64,000 nucleotides of DNA. It comes from Pelagihabitans pacificus. Its GTDB lineage: Bacteria > Bacteroidota > Bacteroidia > Flavobacteriales > Flavobacteriaceae. The notes beneath the pieces were generated by a model. It was given only the letters and a program-made list of their open reading frames with translations. It was not told where the DNA came from and searched no databases. The stretch covers positions 124,001 to 188,000 of the forward strand of contig NZ_VIKU02000006.1 of assembly GCF_009371985.2 (NCBI RefSeq), written 5' to 3'. Below, in pieces: positions 18,604 through 29,400 of this stretch (positions are counted from its first letter, which is position 1; the number at the start of each line of letters is the position of its first letter). The translations under genes were made by a program, and so were the position numbers.

Positions 18604-18845
18604 TACCCTCCGCTTACAGGTGGAATAATCGCAATTTCATCCCCTTTCCCCAAAGATACATTATCCGTGGCATATTCGCTGTTGACCGCTATTGCCAACG
18701 AAGAAAGTTTTGCAAACTCCGGATAAGACGAAATTAACTGTTCCTTTAGTTCGGAAACCGACGCGGGCACTTCGCCTCCCTCATCGAGATGTATCACCGT
18801 TTTTCCCACGATATCCTTTGCGATTCCGAATAACAATACTTCCAT
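18603..18845 (-). CDS. moaD: Molybdopterin synthase sulfur carrier MoaD
   Basis: Ubiquitin-like sulfur carrier of 80 residues ending in the required Gly-Gly (PPVSGG). The MoeB-like protein of the same operon adenylates this end and a thiocarboxylate is then formed. It is the first gene of the operon. No strong promoter box was found upstream; the 50 bases before it are A+T-rich. Confidence 0.92.
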   Translation of the reverse strand: MEVLLFGIAKDIVGKTVIHLDEGGEVPASVSELKEQLISSYPEFAKLSSLAIAVNSEYATDNVSLGKGDEIAIIPPVSGG

Positions 18846-18896
18846 ACGTTCCTATCGATTTGAACTTACAATTTAATTAAAAAAAAGGGATTCGAT

Positions 18897-19694
18897 TTAT
18901 TTTGTGACAACTTTGGCATTCTCCGGGACGGCATAAAACGAATCAGGCAGGGCGGCTTCGCTTAGCGAGACTTCTTCAAAGGTGTAGCTGTTTTTTGCCT
19001 CCTTGATATCCCTTCCCTCATAGGCATGCCATGTAAGTGTTTTAGGCAATACAAGATCTTCTACCTCCATCCAATCGCTATAGCGGATCCACTTTACATT
19101 GTCCGATTTTTCCCCGGTACGATAGGTCACCGTATATCCGAGCCATGTCATTTGATAATTCTGGGGATGGTAGTGGATATAGTATTCGTCTTTGGGCGAA
19201 GTACCCACACCGGTATCGTAGGTTATGCGTATGCCGGGATAGGAAACTCCCTCGAACTGTAGGGGTTCCGTTTCCGCATAGTTGATGCCATCATCTGCCA
19301 AGACGAAGGGCATCGCATAGAAGTAGAACATGAGGTTATGATAAAATATCGGATCTCCCCCGTAGGCCTCTTTTCCATCCAAAAGCCAAACATCCTTTCC
19401 ATCAAAACCCATCATCACATCATCTATCGTTATCCTATCTTTTCTCGAATACAAATCGGTCGTATGGGTTTCAATACCGGTAGGTTTGGGAAGGTCATAC
19501 ACCAAGGTTCGTTTCTTTTTCCAGTTTTCCAGGCCACCATGGGCCTCAAAAACCCTTTCGAGCGCTTCCGGATAGGCATTTTTAGCAGCTTTTGTATCGG
19601 GTTTCCCACTAACGACTGCGGGGGGTACTTCCTTGGGCGCCTCTTTACAACTCACGAAGATTCCAAGTACCATGAGCATTAAGATTTTTTTCAT
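18897..19694 (-). CDS. Lipoprotein of DUF6503 type
   Basis: A lipoprotein of about 265 residues (Cys16 in GIFVSCKEAP) resembling the DUF6503 family common in flavobacteria. It opens with a conserved block ALERVFEAHGGLENWKKKR and continues as a mostly beta-stranded domain reminiscent of lipoprotein-carrier folds (LolA-like); that comparison is inference. An alternative ATG lies two codons upstream at 19700. It is 51 bases upstream of moaD on the same strand, but nothing links it to cofactor synthesis. Function unknown. Confidence 0.65.
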   Translation of the reverse strand: MKKILMLMVLGIFVSCKEAPKEVPPAVVSGKPDTKAAKNAYPEALERVFEAHGGLENWKKKRTLVYDLPKPTGIETHTTDLYSRKDRITIDDVMMGFDGKDVWLLDGKEAYGGDPIFYHNLMFYFYAMPFVLADDGINYAETEPLQFEGVSYPGIRITYDTGVGTSPKDEYYIHYHPQNYQMTWLGYTVTYRTGEKSDNVKWIRYSDWMEVEDLVLPKTLTWHAYEGRDIKEAKNSYTFEEVSLSEAALPDSFYAVPENAKVVTK

Positions 19695-19751
19695 TTGCAT
19701 TTGTAGTGGATTTTACTGTTTCGACATCAGTCGGTCCAATCGACTTTTATT

Positions 19752-19759
19752 TACATTTG
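19752..19759 (+). promoter_or_regulatory. TAnnTTTG promoter element of the RNA methyltransferase gene
   Basis: TACATTTG ends 5 bases before the ATG at 19765, so the transcript is probably leaderless or nearly so. No TTG was found at -33. Confidence 0.45.
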
Positions 19760-19764
19760 TGCCG

Positions 19765-20580
19765 ATGGACGAAATTAAGCAAATCACCAGCTTGCAGAAT
19801 ACCTTGATAAAAAAAATCGGGGTGCTACAAGAAAAATCAAGGGAACGGAAAAAAACAGGGCTATTTGTACTGGAAGGATTACGGGAATTACAGCTTGCGA
19901 TCATAGGAAACTATCGCATCGAAACCGTTTTATTTTTAGCCGAAGTCATCGCGGACACCAAAGTACGTTCACTTTTAAGAGGATGCCAAGGCAAACCCGA
20001 AATCATTGAGGTTTCCAAGGAAGTGTATCAAAAATTGGCCTATCGAGAGGGAACCGAAGGAGTAATTGCCCTGGCGGAAAGTAAGCCCCATTCGATGGAG
20101 GACCTTGGTTTCTTAGGAGAAAATCCGTTGATCCTTGTAGCGGAAGCTCCCGAAAAACCTGGAAATATTGGTGCCTTATTGCGAACGGCCGATGCGGCCG
20201 GACTCGATGCAGTCATTATTGCCAATCCCAGAACAGATCTTTATAATCCCAATATCATCCGTTCAAGTGTGGGCTGTGTTTTTACCAACCAACTGGCTAT
20301 AGGTAGCTCCAAGGAGATTATTTCATTTCTTAAAAAACAGTCAATCGCTCTATACGGTGCTGCACTGTCTGCCGCTAAAATGTATGTGGATGTCGATTAC
20401 ACTGGCCCCTCTGCCATCATCGTAGGAACGGAGTCTACAGGACTTACCAAGGAATGGTTGGATGCTTCCGATCAAAACATTATTATTCCCATGGCAGGCG
20501 AAATCGACTCGATGAACGTATCGGTTTCAGCGGCAATACTTATCTTTGAGGCGAAAAGGCAACGGGGATTCAATCGATGA
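19765..20580 (+). CDS. TrmH/SpoU-family rRNA or tRNA 2'-O-methyltransferase
   Basis: SPOUT-fold methyltransferase that methylates a ribose 2'-OH using S-adenosylmethionine. The 271-residue protein has an N-terminal substrate-binding domain (about 1-95, with the typical LFVLEGLREL) and a C-terminal knotted domain with motifs EKPGNIGALLRTADAAG, NIIRSSVGCVF and IVGTESTGLTKEW. The start is the ATG at 19765; an upstream in-frame extension overlaps the divergent lipoprotein gene and the promoter box. The exact target nucleotide cannot be inferred. Confidence 0.92.
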   Translation: MDEIKQITSLQNTLIKKIGVLQEKSRERKKTGLFVLEGLRELQLAIIGNYRIETVLFLAEVIADTKVRSLLRGCQGKPEIIEVSKEVYQKLAYREGTEGVIALAESKPHSMEDLGFLGENPLILVAEAPEKPGNIGALLRTADAAGLDAVIIANPRTDLYNPNIIRSSVGCVFTNQLAIGSSKEIISFLKKQSIALYGAALSAAKMYVDVDYTGPSAIIVGTESTGLTKEWLDASDQNIIIPMAGEIDSMNVSVSAAILIFEAKRQRGFNR

Positions 20581-20687
20581 GGTTGTTTATAGGAAGTATA
20601 AGGTCGAATTTCAAAATCAGCCTCAAAGCATCTTAAAAATCTAGGAAAATACCATTGCCGCGATTAATCATTTAAACCAGCTGTTCG

Positions 20688-21917
20688 TTGAATACGACTC
20701 TTTTTTATGTCATAATAGCCATTCTTGTGCTTCAGTTCGTGGTAGAGACCGTGCTTGATTATTTGAACGCACGAAGATATGACGATCCCGTTCCTGATGA
20801 ACTAAACGATGTGTTCGACACCGAGGAATATCAAAAATCCCAAGATTATAAAAAGACCAACTACCGTTTTGGGCTTATAAGTTCCGGATTTTCATTACTA
20901 CTCACATTGGGATTCCTCATTTTTGGTGGTTTTGAATGGGTAGATCAACTGGTGCGTGGATTTACCGAGAATGCCATTGTCATGTCCTTGCTTTTTTTTG
21001 GAATCATCATTATTGGAAGCAGCGTGCTGACACTTCCGTTCTCTTACTACCGTACTTTTGTTATCGAGGAAAAGTTTGGTTTTAACAAAACCACTAAAAA
21101 ACTATTTCTAATTGATAAGGTCAAAGGTTGGATTATGACCGCGCTGTTGGGAGGTGCAATCCTGACCTTGATCATGCTGTTCTATCAATGGGCGGGAAAT
21201 CGATTTTGGATATACGCCTGGATATTGGTGGCGGTCTTTACGCTCATTATGAATTTGTTCTACAGTAAGCTGATCGTACCCCTGTTCAACAAACAGACCC
21301 CGCTGGAAGACGGAAGCCTTAAAAGTAAGATTGAAAGCTACGCGAAAAAAGTCGGCTTCGATCTTCAAAACATATTTGTTATCGACGGATCTAAAAGATC
21401 CACAAAGGCCAACGCCTATTTTTCCGGTTTTGGTCGTGAAAAAAGAGTGACCCTCTACGACACGCTCATTAAAGATTTGGAGGAAGACGAGATAGTGGCA
21501 GTTTTGGCTCATGAAGTGGGCCATTACAAGCGGAAACATATCCTTTTTAATCTCACCGCTTCCATTTTGCTGACAGGGCTTACACTCTTTTTACTCTCAC
21601 TTTTTATCAATAACCCGGAGGTATCCCTTGCCATCGGCGTTTCCCAACCAAGTTTTCACGCCGCCCTGATCGGCTTTGGGGTATTGTACAGTCCCATTTC
21701 GGAAATTACGGGATTGATCATGAACCACCTTTCCAGGACGTTTGAGTATCAGGCAGACGATTACGCTAAAGCCACTTTTGCGGCACATACGTTGATCAGC
21801 TCCCTAAAAAAGCTTTCAAAAAACAGCCTAAGCAACCTTACACCCCATCCTGCCTACGTTTTCATGCATTATTCCCATCCACCTCTCATCGAACGAATAC
21901 GCAACTTGAAGCGTTAA
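20688..21917 (+). CDS. M48 family zinc metalloprotease (Ste24/CAAX prenyl protease 1 type)
   Basis: Integral-membrane zinc protease, probably for membrane-protein quality control. The 409-residue protein has about seven hydrophobic segments. The zinc motif HEVGH is at 275-279 and the third ligand lies in FEYQADDYA (about 350). The preceding soluble part contains NAYFSGFGREKRVTLYDTL. The start is TTG at 20688, reading into the first membrane helix; no nearby ATG fits. It stands 135 bases before spoT. Confidence 0.92.
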   Translation: MNTTLFYVIIAILVLQFVVETVLDYLNARRYDDPVPDELNDVFDTEEYQKSQDYKKTNYRFGLISSGFSLLLTLGFLIFGGFEWVDQLVRGFTENAIVMSLLFFGIIIIGSSVLTLPFSYYRTFVIEEKFGFNKTTKKLFLIDKVKGWIMTALLGGAILTLIMLFYQWAGNRFWIYAWILVAVFTLIMNLFYSKLIVPLFNKQTPLEDGSLKSKIESYAKKVGFDLQNIFVIDGSKRSTKANAYFSGFGREKRVTLYDTLIKDLEEDEIVAVLAHEVGHYKRKHILFNLTASILLTGLTLFLLSLFINNPEVSLAIGVSQPSFHAALIGFGVLYSPISEITGLIMNHLSRTFEYQADDYAKATFAAHTLISSLKKLSKNSLSNLTPHPAYVFMHYSHPPLIERIRNLKR

Positions 21918-22052
21918 ATCGTACGCAAGGGTTCCCTCCAATTGTCAAGATAGGTCAATAAGTCGTCATCATCGATAAACACTTGGTATTAACGATGAAC
22001 AGGCACAGTTTTTGTTGTATAGTCTGTAGGATTATGGTAATTTTAATCTAGG

Positions 22053-24257
22053 ATGACAGAAGCTGCATTGGAAATAGAGAACAAGGAGATTACCAAGCAA
22101 TACAAAGAGTTGCTTCGTATCAGTTACCAGACGTTGACGGCTGCGGACAAGAAACTGATACGTTCCGCTTTTGAAGTTGCGTTGGATGCCCATAAGAACC
22201 AGCGGAGAAAATCCGGGGAGGCCTACATCTTCCATCCCATCGCGGTGGCGAAAATAGTGGCATCGGAAATTGGGCTCGACGCGGTTTCCATTGCCTCGGC
22301 CCTCTTACACGATGTGGTCGAGGATACCGAATACACTTTGGATGATATCGAGCGGATGTTTGGGGAGACCGTGGCACGGATTGTAGACGGCCTCACCAAG
22401 ATAGCACATATGAAGAAGGACATGAACATCTCCCAACAAGCGGAGAACTTCAGAAAGATGTTGCTTACCCTGCACGATGACGTACGTGTTATCATCATAA
22501 AGATTGCCGATCGTTACCATAATATGCTCACAATGGACTCCATGCCAGAGCACAAGCAGGTAAAAATCGCTTCTGAAACCCTTTACATCTATGCACCCCT
22601 GGCACACCGAATTGGTTTATACAATATCAAAACGGAGCTGGAAGACCTAAGCCTAAAATATACCGAGCCCGAGGTATACGACGACCTTCAGGGAAAAATT
22701 GAGGAATCGAAAGAAGAACAGCAGGCCTATATCGATTCGTTCAAGAAGGTCATTGAAAAATCATTGGACGAGGAGGGGTTGAACTATACGATCAAGGGCA
22801 GGATGAAGTCCATTTTCTCCATGCGGAGAAAAATGAAGGCACAGAATGTTTCCTTCGATGAAATTTACGACAAGTTCGCCATCCGGATTATTTACAAATC
22901 AGACCGTCAGAATGAAAAATTTCTAGCCTGGAAAATCTATTCGATCGTCACCGATCACTTTACCCCGAACCCCGTTCGTCTTAGGGATTGGATTTCCTCA
23001 CCAAAATCAACTGGTTACGAGGCCCTCCATATTACCGTTATGGGTCCCAAGGGTAAATGGGTCGAAGTGCAGATCCGTAGCGAGCGAATGCACGAAATTG
23101 CCGAAAAAGGGTATGCCGCCCATTTTAAATACAAGCATGGGGATCAAAAAGAACAAGGAATCGAAATTTGGCTCAATCGTCTTCAAGAAGCCTTGGAAAA
23201 TTCCAATACCAATGCGGTCGACTTTGTCGAGGAGTTTAAACTGAACCTGTATGCAAAGGAAATTTTCGTGTTTACCCCGACTGGGGAGCTCAAATCCCTA
23301 CCAAAAGGGGCTACTCCCTTGGATTTTGCCTTCAACATACACACTGAGGTAGGAATGCATACCCGCGGTGCCAAGGTCAACGGCAAGTTGGTTCCGCTAA
23401 ATACCACCTTGAATAGCGGTGACCAGGTAGAAATTATTACTTCCGATCAGGCCAAGCCCAATCAAAACTGGTTAGACTATGCCACAACGGCCAGGGCAAG
23501 GGCAAAAATCAAATCATCGCTTCGGGAGGAGCAGAAAGCGGTCGCCCTCGATGGAAAGGAAATCCTGAGGAGAAAGCTGAAATCCCAAAAAATCACCTTG
23601 AACGAGGACACCGTTAATAAAATGGTGACCCACTTTAAATTGAAGACCAGTCTAGACCTCTTCTATCGGGTGGGCATCGGAGCGATCGATAACCAAATGA
23701 TCAAGGATTTTGCCTCTTCCCACAGCAACGCCTTTATCAGCTTCTTCAAAAACAAGATTCGGCGATCTCCTGTGCCGGAGGATATTAACAAAGAAGAAAT
23801 TACCTCTAAATACGATATCCTCGTATTCGGAAAGGAAGAGGAAAAACTAGACTACAAACTTTCCAAATGTTGCAACCCCATTCCCGGTGACGAGGTGTTT
23901 GGATTCGTGAGCGTTTCCGAAGGAATCAAGGTGCATAAAAAAAACTGTCCGAATGCGATATCCCTGCAAAGCAACTATGCCTATCGAATTATTTCGGCCA
24001 AGTGGATCGATTCCTCTAAAGAGGAGTTCAAAGCCGATATCCAATTAACGGGAATCGACAATCTGGGGCTAGTTAGCGAGATTACTGAAGTGATTTCGGA
24101 TAATATGCACGTGAATATGCGGAACCTGAACTTCAGCACCGATGGCGGAACCTTTACGGGACAAATAACCGTAGTAGTAAAAAATAAGGGCATTCTTAAA
24201 AAATTGATAGACAACCTCAAGCAAATCGATGGTATCGATAAAGTAACCCGTATCTAA
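22053..24257 (+). CDS. spoT: Bifunctional (p)ppGpp synthetase/hydrolase SpoT/Rel
   Basis: Makes and degrades the stringent-response alarmone (p)ppGpp. The 734-residue protein has the complete order: HD hydrolase (LLHDVVEDT with His86-Asp87), synthetase (about 235-360, with SPKSTGYEALHITV and EVQIRSERMHEIAE), TGS (about 405-465), helical and zinc-finger-like region (SKCCNPIPGDEV) and C-terminal ACT. Motifs of both catalytic domains are present, so it is probably the bifunctional enzyme. It is followed by a Fur-family gene and purA, an order found in other flavobacteria. Confidence 0.95.
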   Translation: MTEAALEIENKEITKQYKELLRISYQTLTAADKKLIRSAFEVALDAHKNQRRKSGEAYIFHPIAVAKIVASEIGLDAVSIASALLHDVVEDTEYTLDDIERMFGETVARIVDGLTKIAHMKKDMNISQQAENFRKMLLTLHDDVRVIIIKIADRYHNMLTMDSMPEHKQVKIASETLYIYAPLAHRIGLYNIKTELEDLSLKYTEPEVYDDLQGKIEESKEEQQAYIDSFKKVIEKSLDEEGLNYTIKGRMKSIFSMRRKMKAQNVSFDEIYDKFAIRIIYKSDRQNEKFLAWKIYSIVTDHFTPNPVRLRDWISSPKSTGYEALHITVMGPKGKWVEVQIRSERMHEIAEKGYAAHFKYKHGDQKEQGIEIWLNRLQEALENSNTNAVDFVEEFKLNLYAKEIFVFTPTGELKSLPKGATPLDFAFNIHTEVGMHTRGAKVNGKLVPLNTTLNSGDQVEIITSDQAKPNQNWLDYATTARARAKIKSSLREEQKAVALDGKEILRRKLKSQKITLNEDTVNKMVTHFKLKTSLDLFYRVGIGAIDNQMIKDFASSHSNAFISFFKNKIRRSPVPEDINKEEITSKYDILVFGKEEEKLDYKLSKCCNPIPGDEVFGFVSVSEGIKVHKKNCPNAISLQSNYAYRIISAKWIDSSKEEFKADIQLTGIDNLGLVSEITEVISDNMHVNMRNLNFSTDGGTFTGQITVVVKNKGILKKLIDNLKQIDGIDKVTRI

Positions 24258-24460
24258 CTGCTTTTCCAAAAAGGCCAATACCCTCACCTCACCTACAATA
24301 CGATTCGCATCCAAAAAAATGAAGAAATCGATGCAATCCCAGGTATTCTACAACCATTTGAAAGCACATATTAGCGTCACCATCGGGTTTCTTCCATCGA
24401 CTATCGCGACTTTGCGGTAAACGCATATCCAAATAGGTTTCACCAATCAAAATTTAACTG

Positions 24461-24468
24461 TACATTTG
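24461..24468 (+). promoter_or_regulatory. TAnnTTTG promoter element upstream of the Fur-family gene
   Basis: TACATTTG 28 bases before the ATG at 24497. It suggests the regulator has its own promoter and does not depend on spoT transcription. The -33 element is not clear. Confidence 0.45.
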
Positions 24469-24496
24469 CGAATTGATGTAGCGGAAGAACTATCCC

Positions 24497-24961
24497 ATGG
24501 CAAGCAATAAAGATCAGGAAATCGTCAAGAACGTATTCACCTCGTTCCTAGAGGAAAACGGACACCGAAAGACCCCCGAGCGCTACGCCATACTCCAGGA
24601 AATTTATGAAAGCGATGAGCACTTCGATATCGAATCGCTTTACATCAACATGAAGAACAAAAACTATAGGGTAAGTCGCGCCACCCTATACAACACCATA
24701 GAATTATTATTGGAATGCAAATTGGTGCGCAAGCACCAATTCGGAAAAAATCAGGCCCAATACGAAAAATCCTATTTCGACAGGCAACATGACCATGTAA
24801 TCCTTACCGATACGGGTGAAGTCGTCGAATTCTGCGATCCGCGCATTCAATCGATTAAAAAAACCATCGAGGAGGTTTTTGACATTCAGATCAACAACCA
24901 TTCCCTCTATTTTTACGGCACAAGAAATAAAGATAAAAAAGAGGAAAACACAGACCACTAA
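24497..24961 (+). CDS. Fur-family metal-responsive transcriptional regulator
   Basis: A 154-residue winged-helix repressor of the Fur/PerR/Zur superfamily. The DNA-binding part covers about 1-85 ([20 protein letters not shown] is the recognition region). The dimerisation part holds the metal motif [17 protein letters not shown] and ends with [10 protein letters not shown]. The structural-zinc CxxC of E. coli Fur is absent (TDTG instead). The metal sensed cannot be told from sequence. It lies 27 bases upstream of purA, so the two may share a transcript. Confidence 0.9.
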   Translation: MASNKDQEIVKNVFTSFLEENGHRKTPERYAILQEIYESDEHFDIESLYINMKNKNYRVSRATLYNTIELLLECKLVRKHQFGKNQAQYEKSYFDRQHDHVILTDTGEVVEFCDPRIQSIKKTIEEVFDIQINNHSLYFYGTRNKDKKEENTDH

Positions 24962-24988
24962 CACTAACCAAAAAAGAAATAGCTCATA

Positions 24989-26260
24989 ATGGCGGTAGAT
25001 TTACTACTAGGATTACAATGGGGAGACGAGGGAAAAGGCAAAATCGTTGACGTACTTACAAAGAATTACGACATTATCGCACGATTTCAGGGAGGTCCCA
25101 ATGCAGGACATACCTTGGAGTTTGACGGCATAAAACATGTCTTACATACCATTCCTTCAGGTATCTTTCATGAAAACGCGGTCAATGTAGTCGGTAACGG
25201 AGTGGTCATCGACCCCGTTATCTTTAAAAAGGAGCTGGACAATCTTCAACAATTCAACCTCGATATCCAGTCTAAGCTGTTGATTTCTAGAAAAGCCCAT
25301 CTAATATTACCCACCCACCGTCTTTTGGATGCCGCTTCCGAAGCCTCCAAAGGGAAGGCGAAAATAGGGTCGACCCTAAAAGGCATCGGTCCCACTTATA
25401 TGGATAAAACAGGCCGTAACGGCATTCGTGTGGGAGACCTTGAAATGAGCGATTGGGAAGAAAAATACCGCGCCTTGGCCGACAAGCATGAATCGATGAT
25501 CGCCTACTACGATGTACAGCTCGAGTACGATTTGAAAGATTTGGAAGCTGACTTCTTTGCAGCCGTAGCCGCATTGAAAGAACTGACTTTTATCGATAGT
25601 GAAGAATACCTCTATCAAGCCCGGAAGAAAGGAAAAAAGATATTAGCGGAGGGTGCCCAAGGATCCCTGTTGGATATCGATTTCGGCACCTACCCCTATG
25701 TTACCTCTAGCAATACCACTGCCGCAGGTGCTTGCACGGGCCTTGGGGTGGCACCCAACCATATCGGGGAGGTATTTGGCATTTTCAAGGCTTATGCTAC
25801 CAGGGTAGGAAGCGGACCCTTCCCCACCGAACTTTTCGATAGCGATGGTAAAACCATGGCTCGGGTAGGCAATGAATTTGGTGCCACCACGGGCAGACCA
25901 CGCAGATGTGGTTGGTTGGATCTAGTAGCGTTAAAGTATGCCGTTCGCGTCAACGGCGTCACCGCCCTGATGATGATGAAAGGGGATGTTTTGAGTGGAT
26001 TTGAAAAGCTAAAGGTCTGTACCGCCTACAAATACAAGGGGGATACCATAACACATCTCCCCTACAACATCGATCCGGAAAATGTAACCCCCATTTATTC
26101 CGAAATGGACGGATGGTCCCAAGACCTGACAAAAATGGAGTCTCCCGAACAATTTCCCAAGAGTCTTAACGCCTATATCGATTTTCTTGAAAAAGAAATG
26201 GAGGTCCCTATCAAGATCGTTTCGGTCGGACCTGATAGAACCCAAACCATTCACCGATAA
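24989..26260 (+). CDS. purA: Adenylosuccinate synthetase
   Basis: Joins IMP and aspartate with GTP to give adenylosuccinate, the first committed step to AMP. The 423-residue product has the standard length and motifs: GLQWGDEGKGKIVD at the start, GGPNAGHT, TLKGIGPTYMDK, and GRPRRCGWLDL. A strong terminator follows directly after the stop codon. Confidence 0.97.
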   Translation: MAVDLLLGLQWGDEGKGKIVDVLTKNYDIIARFQGGPNAGHTLEFDGIKHVLHTIPSGIFHENAVNVVGNGVVIDPVIFKKELDNLQQFNLDIQSKLLISRKAHLILPTHRLLDAASEASKGKAKIGSTLKGIGPTYMDKTGRNGIRVGDLEMSDWEEKYRALADKHESMIAYYDVQLEYDLKDLEADFFAAVAALKELTFIDSEEYLYQARKKGKKILAEGAQGSLLDIDFGTYPYVTSSNTTAAGACTGLGVAPNHIGEVFGIFKAYATRVGSGPFPTELFDSDGKTMARVGNEFGATTGRPRRCGWLDLVALKYAVRVNGVTALMMMKGDVLSGFEKLKVCTAYKYKGDTITHLPYNIDPENVTPIYSEMDGWSQDLTKMESPEQFPKSLNAYIDFLEKEMEVPIKIVSVGPDRTQTIHR

Positions 26261-26290
26261 AAAAAGCCACTCGAAAGTGGCTTTTTTATT
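26261..26290 (+). terminator. Terminator of purA
   Basis: Perfect 11-bp stem AAAAAGCCACT / AGTGGCTTTTT closed by a CGAA tetraloop, starting immediately after the purA stop codon. It is flanked by A and T runs and could act in both directions. Confidence 0.92.
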
Positions 26291-26485
26291 GAACTCAGTT
26301 ATACTTTTGGATTAAAGTGAAAATCAGCTATTTTTTGGCCTATCAAAGGCTTATTTGAGTTGCATAGCAGGGCTATGGAAGGAAAAAAAGACAAAAAGCG
26401 GACGGAAAAGGGCGAATTTTTAGCCAATTAAAAAAGTTTAAATGAGTTCATTCCCTATATTTAGCTATTGCTAGATTTCCTTCAT

Positions 26486-29400
26486 ATGAAAAACAATACC
26501 AAGGGGAGATTTAAAAGAATCGGTCGGATACTTTTTTTATTGCTTCTCGCTGTCATCGGCTGCACCCAAAAGGAAGATGCCAAAATAAATATTGAGAAGG
26601 GCTATCGTATTGTACTGCTGGGGAATAACCTGGGGGCACGTATGATGAACTTCGGCCATTTTGAAACCGAAATGCATCAACGCTATCCTGAAAGCGAGCT
26701 TTTTATACGCAATATGTGTGATGGTGGGGATACCCCTGGGTTCAGGCCCCATTCGGGACGAATGGATCCTTGGCCCTTTGAAGGAGCCGAAGAATTTCAG
26801 ACCGAATTGGCCAAGAACTCTGGTAGTGAGGGCGTTTTTGAAAAACCGGACGAATGGCTCCATCGTCTATCGGCCGATATCATCATCGCTTTTTTCGGTT
26901 ATAATGAATCTTTTAATGGTCCGGACGGGTTGAACAGCTTCAAAAAGGAATTGGAGGCTTTTGTACGTCACACCTCAGCCCAAAAATATAATGATTCCTT
27001 ACCCCCCAATTTAGTACTCGTCTCCCCGATTGCCTTTGAAGACCTCTCTGAAATGCATGACCTACCGGATGGCTCTCGGGAAAACAAAAACTTGGAACTC
27101 TATACGGATGCAATAAGGGAAATCGCACAACAACAGCAGGTAGATTTCATCGATGCCTTCCATCCTTCCAAACAGTGGTATACGGAAAACGACCCCTTGA
27201 CCATCGATGGCTTTCAGTTGAATTCCCAAGGCTATATGCGATTGGCAAAATTCCTCTCCAATGAAATTTTTGGAAGTGTTTCGGAAAATGGCAACGCAAA
27301 TCGGGAAGCGATTGCGAAAGCTGTCCAAGACAAGAACTTTTACTGGCACAACGATTACAAGGTGCCCAATGGGGTACATGTTTTTGGGCGGCGGTATGCC
27401 CCCTATGGTCCGGACAATTATCCCTACGAAATTCAGAAAACCCGGGAACTCACTGCCAATAGGGATACTCTGATTTGGTCGGTTGCCCAAGGAAAGTCCT
27501 ATGATATCGCCGCTGCCGATTCCAAAACTACGGAATTGCCACCGGTCGAGACCAATTACAAAATGGGAGATTCCGAAGACCCCGCCAATTACCTTTACGG
27601 GGAAGACGCCTTGCAAACCTTTTCATTACCGAAAGGCTATAAAATTGAACTATTCGCTTCGGAAAGGGAATTTCCCGATTTGGCCAATCCCGTTCAGATA
27701 TCCTTTGACAACAAGGGACGCCTTTGGGTCGCTGTGATGCCCTCGTACCCACATTACCGACCTGGAGACCCTAAACCCTCGGACAAATTACTCATCCTGG
27801 AAGATACCGATGGTGATGGCAGGGCAGACAAACAGACTACTTTTGTAGACGGTTTGCACCTCCCTATCGGGTTCGAGTTCGCGCCCGAAGGGGTATACGT
27901 AAGCCAAGGAACCCATTTGAAACTATACACCGACACCGATGGGGATGATAAGGCCGATACGGAGGAAATAGTACTTAGCGGCTTCGACGACCACGATACC
28001 CACCATGCCATATCGGCCTTTTGTGCGGATCCTTCCGGAGCGTTCTACATGGCCGAAGGCGTGTTTTTACACACCAATGTGGAAACCCCATACGGACCGG
28101 TTAGGGCCACCAATGGTGGTTTTTATCGATATAGTCCACAACGAAAACGTTTGGAGCGGGTGGCCCAAGTAAGCATCCCCAATCCTTGGGGAATTGCCTT
28201 TGATGACTGGGGGCAGGATTTCTTTATCGAGACCTCTGGCACCAAAATGCATTGGATGATGCCAAGTACCTTGAATTCCATTTATGGGGTGGCATCGCCC
28301 TTGACCGAAGACCTTATCGAAAAAGCACATCGGGTGCGTCCCACCTCCGGTTTGGAGTTTGTTTCGAGCCGCCATTTTCCGGATGTGGTACAGGGGGATA
28401 TCCTACTCGGCAATACCATCGGATTTTTGGGGCTCAAACAACATAGGGTCTCGGAAGATGGCACTGGCTTCAAAACCAATCACCGCCAAGACTTGATCAG
28501 CAGCACCGATTCCAACTTCAGGCCGGTAGATATCGAGTTTGCCCCCGATGGTTCCCTCTATATGGTCGATTGGCACAACGTATTGGTGGGCCATATGCAG
28601 CATAATGCACGGGATCCGCTGCGTGACCACGTTCACGGCCGTATCTATCGTATTACCTATCCCTCGCGCCCCTTGGTGCAGCCTTCCAAGATTGCGGGGG
28701 CGACTATCCCCGAATTATTGGAAAATCTCAAATTACCCGAATACCGTACCCGATATCGGACACGTAGGGAAATCCGGGGTAGAAGTCCTGAAAAGGTATC
28801 CGAGCAATTGAAGAAGTGGGTGGCAGGGCTGGATAGTTCCGATGCCCGTTATGAGCATCATCTTTTGGAGGCCTTATGGGTATCCTGGGGAATCAACCAA
28901 ATCGATTCCGAGTTGTTGGCCCGGCTTTTGTCCACTGAAGACCATCGTGCACGGGCAGCGGCCGTACGGGTGCTTCGATATATGGGCCATCAGGTAGCTA
29001 ACCGGAACGAACTAATGCAATTGGCCGCCAATGACTCTCATGGAAGAGTACGATTGGAGGCCATCGTCGCCGCGACTTGGATGGATTCCGAAAGCGGGGA
29101 AAAAGTGCTGGATATTGCCCAAAAACACCCGCTAGACCGATGGATGAAAGACTCTTACGACTTTGCCCGTACCCGACTTTCCGGCGTTTTCAAAGAGAGA
29201 GACCCTGATTTAGCCGTAGCATCCCATTTAAAGGGCGCCGATTTTGAACGCTTTAAACAGGGAAAGAAAATATATGAGACCGAGGGTTATTGTATTACCT
29301 GTCATCAAGAGAACGGAGGTGGACTCCAAGCAAGCGGCTATCCGACCTTGGTCGACCAGAACTGGGTGTTGGGCAGTAAGGAACGTTTGATCAAGCTGAC

